Below are positions 57,460 to 64,000 of a stretch of 64,000 bases of DNA, piece after piece. Under the pieces are notes generated by a model. The model was given only the letters and a program-made list of their open reading frames with translations. It did not search any database and had not been told where the DNA came from. Position 1 is the stretch's first letter; every line of letters starts with the position of its first letter. The DNA is from Mauremys mutica. Lineage: Eukaryota; Chordata; Testudines; Geoemydidae. Made by a program: the position numbers and the translations under genes. Location: NCBI RefSeq assembly GCF_020497125.1, contig NC_059081.1:59168768-59232767 (forward strand). The letters run 5' to 3'.

Positions 57460-58224
57460 GTAAGAAACCCCAGGGCTGGATTTCCATTCTTATTCTTCAG
57501 AGATTATTACACATGGGGAGGGATTTGAAATTAGCATGTCACTAATAATAATTTTTTAAAAGAATAAACTATTCCTTCTCTCTCCTTATGTACCTATCTT
57601 CAGTCTCAGTGTGATTTCAGTGTGGATAGACATTTTGCAATATAAATGAATGGATTTAATGTAGCTAATATTTGCAGTTAATTATAAAAGCTTACAGTGA
57701 AATGTTGACTCATTTTAGTATAGCTAGTTTTCACCTAACAAGGGAGAAATAGTATATTTACACTGAGTGGAAATAAATGGCATATAAATGAGTAGTTAGC
57801 CGAATTTAAACCTCCCCCTGTGTAATACTCTTTTTATCCTATATACGGTGTGATTTATGATTCACTTTGTGACCAGTATTTCAATGTACTGTAAAATTAC
57901 TCAGATAAAGGGACACCACGGTTGTGTTGCAAAATCAAAAATATTTTGTTATATTAAGTTTTGCCTTTTTTTAAAGTTGCAGTATCACACATTAGTTACT
58001 TTAAATAAATGTCAGAGTTCTTCTTTATGTAAAATACTGGTATGTATAGAGGCAAACTTTTACAGATATTTTCTCAGACTTGGTAATATCACTATGCAAA
58101 ATGTTAAACCACTCTTGAAAATATCAGATTGCTTTTAGTATGCCACTAATTTAGCAGTATTATGTTATCTCATCAATGTACTTAGGCCACAAACCTGAAA
58201 ACTGTCATATATGAGTACTCCCAG

Positions 58225-58440
58225 GTGAGCCTAAGGCCAGCTCTACATTACAAACTTACCTTGGTATAACTATGTTGCTCAGGGGTGTGAAAAATCCACA
58301 CCCCCGAGTGATGCAGTTATGCCAACCTAACCTCTGGTGTAGACAGCACTTTGTTAAAACAGCTACTGCCTCTCTCGCAGGGGTGGATTAATTACACCGA
58401 CAGGAGAAGCTCTCCCCTAGGCATAGTACAGTAACCCTAT
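58225..58440 (+). mobile_element. Harbinger-like MITE, truncated
   Basis: Contains GCTCTACATTACAAACTTAC, GCTCAGGGGTGTGAAAAATC, CTCTGGTGTAGACAGC and GACAGGAGAAGCTCTCCC. TGTGAAAAATCCA is shared, inverted, with the inner end of the Harbinger element near 25000. The right terminus is not recognised. Confidence 0.6.
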
Positions 58441-59200
58441 CAAAGGAAGAAATTAGATTGGTGGTTTGCATGATTTATTCTTGAGAAAGCTATGTAGGCT
58501 ATTACTTATTACCTTATCTTCTAGATGCTTTTAAAGTGATTGCTTAATTTGTTGCAGTATCTTTTCAGGTATCCAGACTGACAGGACAGCATTTGTAATG
58601 CAGTAGTAATGCATTTTTAATACTGAATTTCCCAAAGAGAGTTTCTGTTTAAAAAAAAAAAAAAATCCTATTCTTGGTGTGGTAACTTTGAGTGATTTGG
58701 GAAAGCAGCTGGCAGATTCGAAAAGTTTTCATTAGTTTCTCCAAGTTATGCAGAAGTAATGATCTAAAAGTATTGTATGTTCACTTCATTATGGATAAGA
58801 GCTGGCAGGTTCTCTTCCCCTTTGCAGTGATGGTAAGAGCCTCTTTTCTGCCTTTCAGAGTAAGAAATTCTTCTATCTATAGAACTTGAATGATTCTAGT
58901 GTAGGTCAAGTTAGAATTTTAAAGTTACTTTTCAAAGAACATCCTTGATCTCAAGCTTGATTAGGCCAATCAGACAGTGTGTCAGACAATCTTTTGTTGC
59001 CAGATTTGTGGGGTTTTCTTTATTTAAAAAAAAAAGTTGTATTGTATGTTCATTTGATCTGATTTGCACTTAAAAATCCTAGGTGCACAGACTGGCACAC
59101 GTGACTTGAAGCTGCAAGAGAAAAATGGCCTCCATAGTCATATAAATACAATTGAATTGCAATTGTGACCCATTTTGGAGGAGATCACATATATAATACT

Positions 59201-59960
59201 TACCGTATATACTCGTTCATAAGCTGAATATTTTTGGTAAAAAAGTGACGCGTCAAATTTGATTTTAAACTCTATGGAATCATTGAATTGAATATCTAAT
59301 ACATTGTCATTTTGTTTACCTGGAGTGTCTGCAGGCATGGAGCCCATCGGCTCCCTGTGGCCACGGTTCGCTGTTCCCAGCCAATGGGAGCTGCGGGAAG
59401 TGGCGCAGGGGCTGCATCTGGCCCTTCAGACATTTTAATCTGGCCCTCGAGCTCCCGTCAGGGATTGGGGTCTGGGGCTTCCCCTGCTCCAGCTGGGGAG
59501 CGGGGTTAGGGGCTTACCCCACTCTGTGTGTGCTGTGGCTCCGCGTGGCTCTCGGAAGCAGCGGCATGTCCCCCCTCAGGCTCCTACACATAGGATGCTT
59601 CCCCTGCCACAACCGCCACCCCTGCAGCTCCCATTGACCGGGAACCACAGCCATTGGGAGCTGCAAAGGCGATGCCTGCGGATGGGGCAGTGCAGAGCTG
59701 CCTGGCCACGTCGCTGCATAGGAGCTGGAGGGGGGGGACATGCCACTGCTTCTGGGAGCTGCTTGAGGTAAGCGCCACCAGGAGCCTGCATCCCTGACCC
59801 CATCCTGTGCTCCTGCCCCAGCTTGGATCCCCATTCCATCCTCTGAACCCCTCTGTCCCAACCTGGAGTACCCTCCTACACTCCCCAGCCCCACCCCAGA
59901 GCCCCCACCCCAACCCCCTTCCCTTGCCCCAGCCCAGAGCCCCTTCCACACCCAGTGGAT
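59201..59960 (+). mobile_element. Partial DNA transposon with TACCGTATATACTCG left end
   Basis: The left end TACCGTATATACTCGTTC and following AAGCTGAATATTTTTGGTAA match the element at 41718. GTTTACCTGGAGTGTCTGCA near 59316 is the approximate complement of sequence at about 42525-42555 in that element. The remainder is CpG-rich, and no matching right end is seen, so the copy is truncated or composite. Open frames here are not genes. Confidence 0.6.
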
Positions 59961-62610
59961 TATGTCTGACTTCTTCTCTGGAAAGTGCCTCCACTTGAGA
60001 CCTGATCCTGAAGCGTGTTCTGTATTTAAAGAAATGTTCTCTATTGACATGGTCACTGCTATTTGCAGCTAAAGGGTCACAATGTTTAAAGTAGATCCTG
60101 TTGTAAATGCTTCAGATCTTTAGACAGTAGTTGCCAACATGCTATGTGAATACACAATACACCTGTGCAAATGCAGGGGCTCGTAGCATGTCTGGTGATT
60201 AGGTGTTAGTAAGACTGTACAATCCATCTATGTATCCATAAAATATTTGTTCATGGAACTACTTTTTTACCCATGAAATCATTCCTGAAGGTTGAATAGT
60301 TCAATCAGAGCAATTCTGCAGTTCATTCAAGGCTGCTGTCATGTTAAAAAAAACAAACAAAAACCACTCTAATTGTAGTAGTTTCATATCAGCTATAAGT
60401 CAGTTGCTGCATAATAGATTTACACTGTCATACAGTGGGAGACTGAAGGACTCAATCTATTTCACGTATCAAAGTGAAGATTGAGATGACTTGATTATGG
60501 TCTATAAGACAACAGGGAGAAGATTTCTGATAGCACAGAGCTCTTTTAATCTAGCAAAGACCTAACCAGATCTAGTGGCAGGAAGCTGAGGTAAAGCAAC
60601 TGGAAATATGAAATAACTGGAAAAACTGATTTTTAAGAGTGAGGGTAATTAACCATTGGGATGTGATGGATTCTTTCACTTGAAAAGTCTTAAAATTGGA
60701 TGCTTTGTAAAAGATACGGAGTTAGCATGGAATTGTTCATTGAGCTTTCCTAGGCTCTTTCCTGCTGAAAAAGCTTATGGTGTGGGAGGGTGGCATGGTT
60801 AAAAATTGAAAAAAAAAATGGTTTTGGGGAGGATTGGGAGATAAAAAATAATGGCTGGTAGGCTTGGTGATTGTTTTCAAGATGACCTGCAAAGGAAAAA
60901 ATGAGTGTTCACCCATTTTTTCTTTTTTGTGATTCATAAAGAAGGTGGCCTGAACTTATTAAAGGAGGAGTTTCCTGCCCCTCCTTTTTTATTTTGCATT
61001 AGAAAAAGAGGGGGAAAACCTTTGAAAACACACCTTCTGAGCTGCCTTTATACTTCATAAAAAATGTGGAAGTAATTTTATTTCCTGTGCAGTTCACTTT
61101 TAAATATTTGCAGTTTTGTGTGTTCTTCACCTTGCCTTCCACCAGTTTGGATGCCTCTAGTGATAAGTGTTGCATGATCCCCAAACTTGTTCTGACTATG
61201 AATTAAATCCATGCTGCCCTTGAATCAAGGCCTTTAGATTCAGTTATCTTGTCAGTATCTCCTATAAGTTTTTCTTAGTCACAAGTAAATCCAGGTATCA
61301 AACAACTTCAAAGTATTTATGGTTATTGTAGTTCATGGGGCACTAGAAGACAATGCAGCATGCTACTTTTCAAAATCTTTTCAAGTGCCTAATATAGAAA
61401 GAATTAAGTTGCTTCCTTTTTTTGCAGCCTAATAAATCACTGAACAGTCTAACAGTACTTGCATCCATTTATTCGTTCCTGAAAAAGTCTGGATGGGAAA
61501 CCTAAACTCATCTTTATATGGGGTAATTAGAGTGCAACAATTTGGTCCGCTCTTCAATTACTTGGCATGTGAACACCTTACCTTTTAAGAAGAACTTAAT
61601 TAGGAAATAAAATCAGAACCTCTTAGTAAGCACAGTTATTCTAGAAAGTAAGTATACTGGGCAAACTTAAAAATCTGTGAGTGAATGCAAGAGTAACGTT
61701 CCGTTCTCTTGCTGCTTATTTTAAAAAAAAAAACTTTAGGGTCACTCCTTTACATTTCCAGAGTTGAGGATTAGTGTAGGAAGATATCTGTGTATGACAT
61801 GCATGTGTGTGTGCACACAGAAAGGGTATACAAAGTGGATCTAACTGCAGATATGTGAACATTTTTATAGTAATGGGGGAATGAATATTTCCCCACTATT
61901 TCTGGTACTAGAAATCCTTACATAGACAGTGAAAAGGGACTTGAAAATTGCATCTTTCTTGGGTTGGAGGGTTAGGGATTAACTGACTTGCATCTCAGCT
62001 AAAGTTACTGATGCAATTTCCTACTTTATCCTAACGCTATCTCTCTCTCCATTTCTCCTCATCCAAGATAATCGGAAAGCTTTCTCTGTATGTTGTATGG
62101 TATTGTTCTAGCAGTGAAGGTCAGTCAATCAGAACTGTTGAAATAGCTGTATATTTCTCATTGCTTTTCTTGATTATTTGGCCTTAAGTCAAATTGGAGA
62201 CAGTTCAAACAGAGCTGTGTAACTGACAATAGCTAATCTTAAATCAGTCAACCCTTTCAGATTTGTAAAACAGCTGTGTAAGCTTTGATTACTTGCTCTC
62301 TTTCAACATTACAACTTCACAGTCATCACATGGGGGAGTCTAAATTTAATCATGCATTACCCTCTCTTTCATTTTAGTCTTTTTAAAGAATGTGTCCTTT
62401 CTTTTTCCTTGTTTAAATTCCTAGTTACCAAAGAGATTCTTGTACTGTTTTTAGTCATGTTTTCTAAAGCTGTTTCTTGTCCATCTTATGTAAAAGATAT
62501 TGGCAATCACTGAGGTTCTACCTTGGTGAGGTAAACTGCAAACACGACTTCCAATTTTCTGCTACATTGTTCAATTTACTTTATCCTCCAACTACTCCCA
62601 CCCCAACTCT

Positions 62611-62715
62611 CTGGGGCTGGGACTCTAATCTCTGTCTGTTTGTACAGCTCCTAGTTAAATGGGAGCCTAATACATTATTGCAGTTCCTATTACTGTTGTA
62701 GTATTATTACTAATA
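62611..62715 (+). repeat. SINE/LINE 3'-tail fragment
   Basis: GGGGCTGGGACTCTAATCTC, TTTGTACAGCTCCTAG and an ATTATTACTAATA end match the tails at 2660-2770 and 12196-12307. It is strongly diverged. Confidence 0.5.
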
Positions 62716-62860
62716 ACAGTAATGTAGTTTCTTCTTTAAACTTTGAGGGCTATGTTAAAGTAGATTTAATCATATAGTTTAAGTGTAATCCTATAGGTAG
62801 TGGTTATGATGCAGTTTGTGTCCCGAGTGATAGACACTTATGGGAGGTTTGAAATATCTA

Positions 62861-62930
62861 GGATGGAATTTTCAAAAGTGCTCCCACTGGCCTAACTCTG
62901 TTCCCATCTGAAGACTTTTGAAAATCCTAC
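62861..62930 (+). repeat. Short palindromic ancient MITE
   Basis: GGATGGAATTTTCAAAAGTG and ACTTTTGAAAATCCTAC are inverted. The ends resemble those of 50001-50129. Confidence 0.55.
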
Positions 62931-64000
62931 TCATAGAGCTTAATGTGCGATTGACATCCCCTGCATAAGAAGTGACGTAGGGGTTAACATTAATAAAGGA
63001 TGTTTGTTTTAAACAACTTGGACAGGTAAGTGGGTGATACCGACAAGTTTGATGAAAGGAGACGAAGGAGATGCTGCAACTTTAAAAAAACAAAAACAAA
63101 AACAACCAGCTTTTGGGATGTGTTTTCCATGTTCCGTGTATAGAATAAACTGCACTTTCCTTTCATTATACACTTTCCCTCTCCCCCTCAAATTGGTGTA
63201 GTTCAGAGCTTACCTAGCCCTTCACTTAAAGTAACTTTAGTTTTCATGTTGCTTAAAGTTGGCTTAAAGGACTTTGGTTCTATTTGCAAGATATTTTTGT
63301 AAAACTAATCAGAACATTTGAGACTTTTACTGTCTCAAAAATTCTAAAAATCTCAATAGTCACTTCTTTAAACTTTTTTTTTTCCTGGCAAGCTAAAAGC
63401 AGCATAGCTTTGAGATTTCCATCTTCTGTTTTTACCTTCTATATAGGAGTCAAGTTTCAGTGTGTCAGGATACTGCAATATATTAATCCTTAAATAATCT
63501 GTCATTTAAACGGCAACACAAATAAACACTGCTTGGCTTTTGGAGCGATTAAAAGGGTGTAATTTGCCTCTAAGAATATTTCTAAACATCACTAATAACT
63601 TGATCACTGAGCCTTTTCTATAAATAGGGGGACTTACTTTCTGGAAATATGTCACATTATTTGGAAACAATACATGTTGGAAATGATATACACTGTAGCT
63701 GTGTGCAGTAGAGCATGGTGTGGGTATCAGAAAAGGAGAGTGTAAAGAGTATTTAATAACGGGAAATAACCAACATAAAAACAAATAAAACCCTACATTA
63801 TTTAGCACGAATCATTTGACATTGTTTATATGATGGGGAATAGATTTAGGGCTCATAGATTAAAAAGATATTTTATAGATCCCCCCTAAATATATGTGTA
63901 TAAATTCTCTTCCTGCTGTATCTACCTTTTGTATGCAGCCAGAGAGAGCTATTAATTGGCTTGGTGAATACATCAAAAACAAAATGTTTTGATGTTTATA

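Larger units (their letters stand above)
57460..64000 (+). other. ABI2: ABI2 intron after the microexon, partial
   Basis: Starts with the donor GTAAGA and runs off the window. Apart from the MITE at 58225, the transposon fragment at 59201 and small repeats near 62611 and 62861, it is AT-rich. I recognise no exon in 57460-64000. Confidence 0.8.

Noticed and set aside
59514..60056. 180-codon frame on the minus strand
   Set aside because: It lies in the CpG-rich part of a truncated transposon and is glycine/serine-rich without domains.
57460..64000. Search for the next ABI2 exon (VSTQ segment)
   Set aside because: No matching codons with AG/GT borders were seen, so it must lie beyond the window.

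Overview
This is a vertebrate genomic window, most likely from a turtle (Testudines). It is AT-rich intronic DNA packed with transposable elements. The organism call rests on a tRNA-derived tortoise-type Pol III SINE with a CR1-like tail, several turtle-style CR1 LINEs, and many hAT, Harbinger and mariner-type non-autonomous elements. It also rests on coding exons that match vertebrate ABI2 at essentially every residue I can recall. There is no sign of bacterial, plasmid or phage gene organisation.

One host gene is supported: ABI2 (Abl interactor 2, a subunit of the WAVE regulatory complex), on the + strand. Three consecutive internal exons are visible. They are a 168-bp exon at 41112-41279, a 177-bp exon at 50686-50862 and an 18-bp microexon at 57442-57459 coding WLLRFK. 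Each is a whole number of codons and has consensus AG/GT borders. The first coding exon must lie upstream of base 1 and the exon after the microexon must lie beyond base 64000, so nearly the whole window is intron.

Layout. 1-8.9 kb: intron 1 with three hAT elements (two with perfect 8-bp target duplications), two MIR-type SINEs and a 5'-truncated CR1 with a long open reverse transcriptase frame. 8.9-12.1 kb: a young RTE-clade LINE on the - strand with endonuclease and reverse transcriptase in one open frame, bounded by an 11-bp target-site duplication. 12.7-21 kb: CR1 3' end, several MITEs and an unidentified decayed coding stretch on the - strand. 21.6-25.1 kb: a decayed Harbinger transposon that still shows both of its genes, convergent. 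26.6-29.5 kb: a solo LTR with a hAT element inserted into its first bases, then an 828-bp inverted-repeat element studded with CAGCGCTG palindromes. 31-41 kb: more CR1 (one copy nearly 2.4 kb but broken), hAT, mariner-like and Harbinger-like MITEs. 41-64 kb: the ABI2 exons and their introns, which hold a tortoise SINE inside a DNA transposon, a mariner-type MITE swollen by a 126-bp GC-rich minisatellite, a DIRS-type tyrosine recombinase relic and another hAT with a near-perfect target duplication.

How things fit together: the only host function is ABI2. The mobile elements are passengers, but several lie in the sense orientation and carry promoter-like (TATA box in the solo LTR) or splice-donor-like sequences that could influence ABI2 transcripts. 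Element families were named from recognisable protein motifs, terminal repeats and target duplications. No database search was possible.
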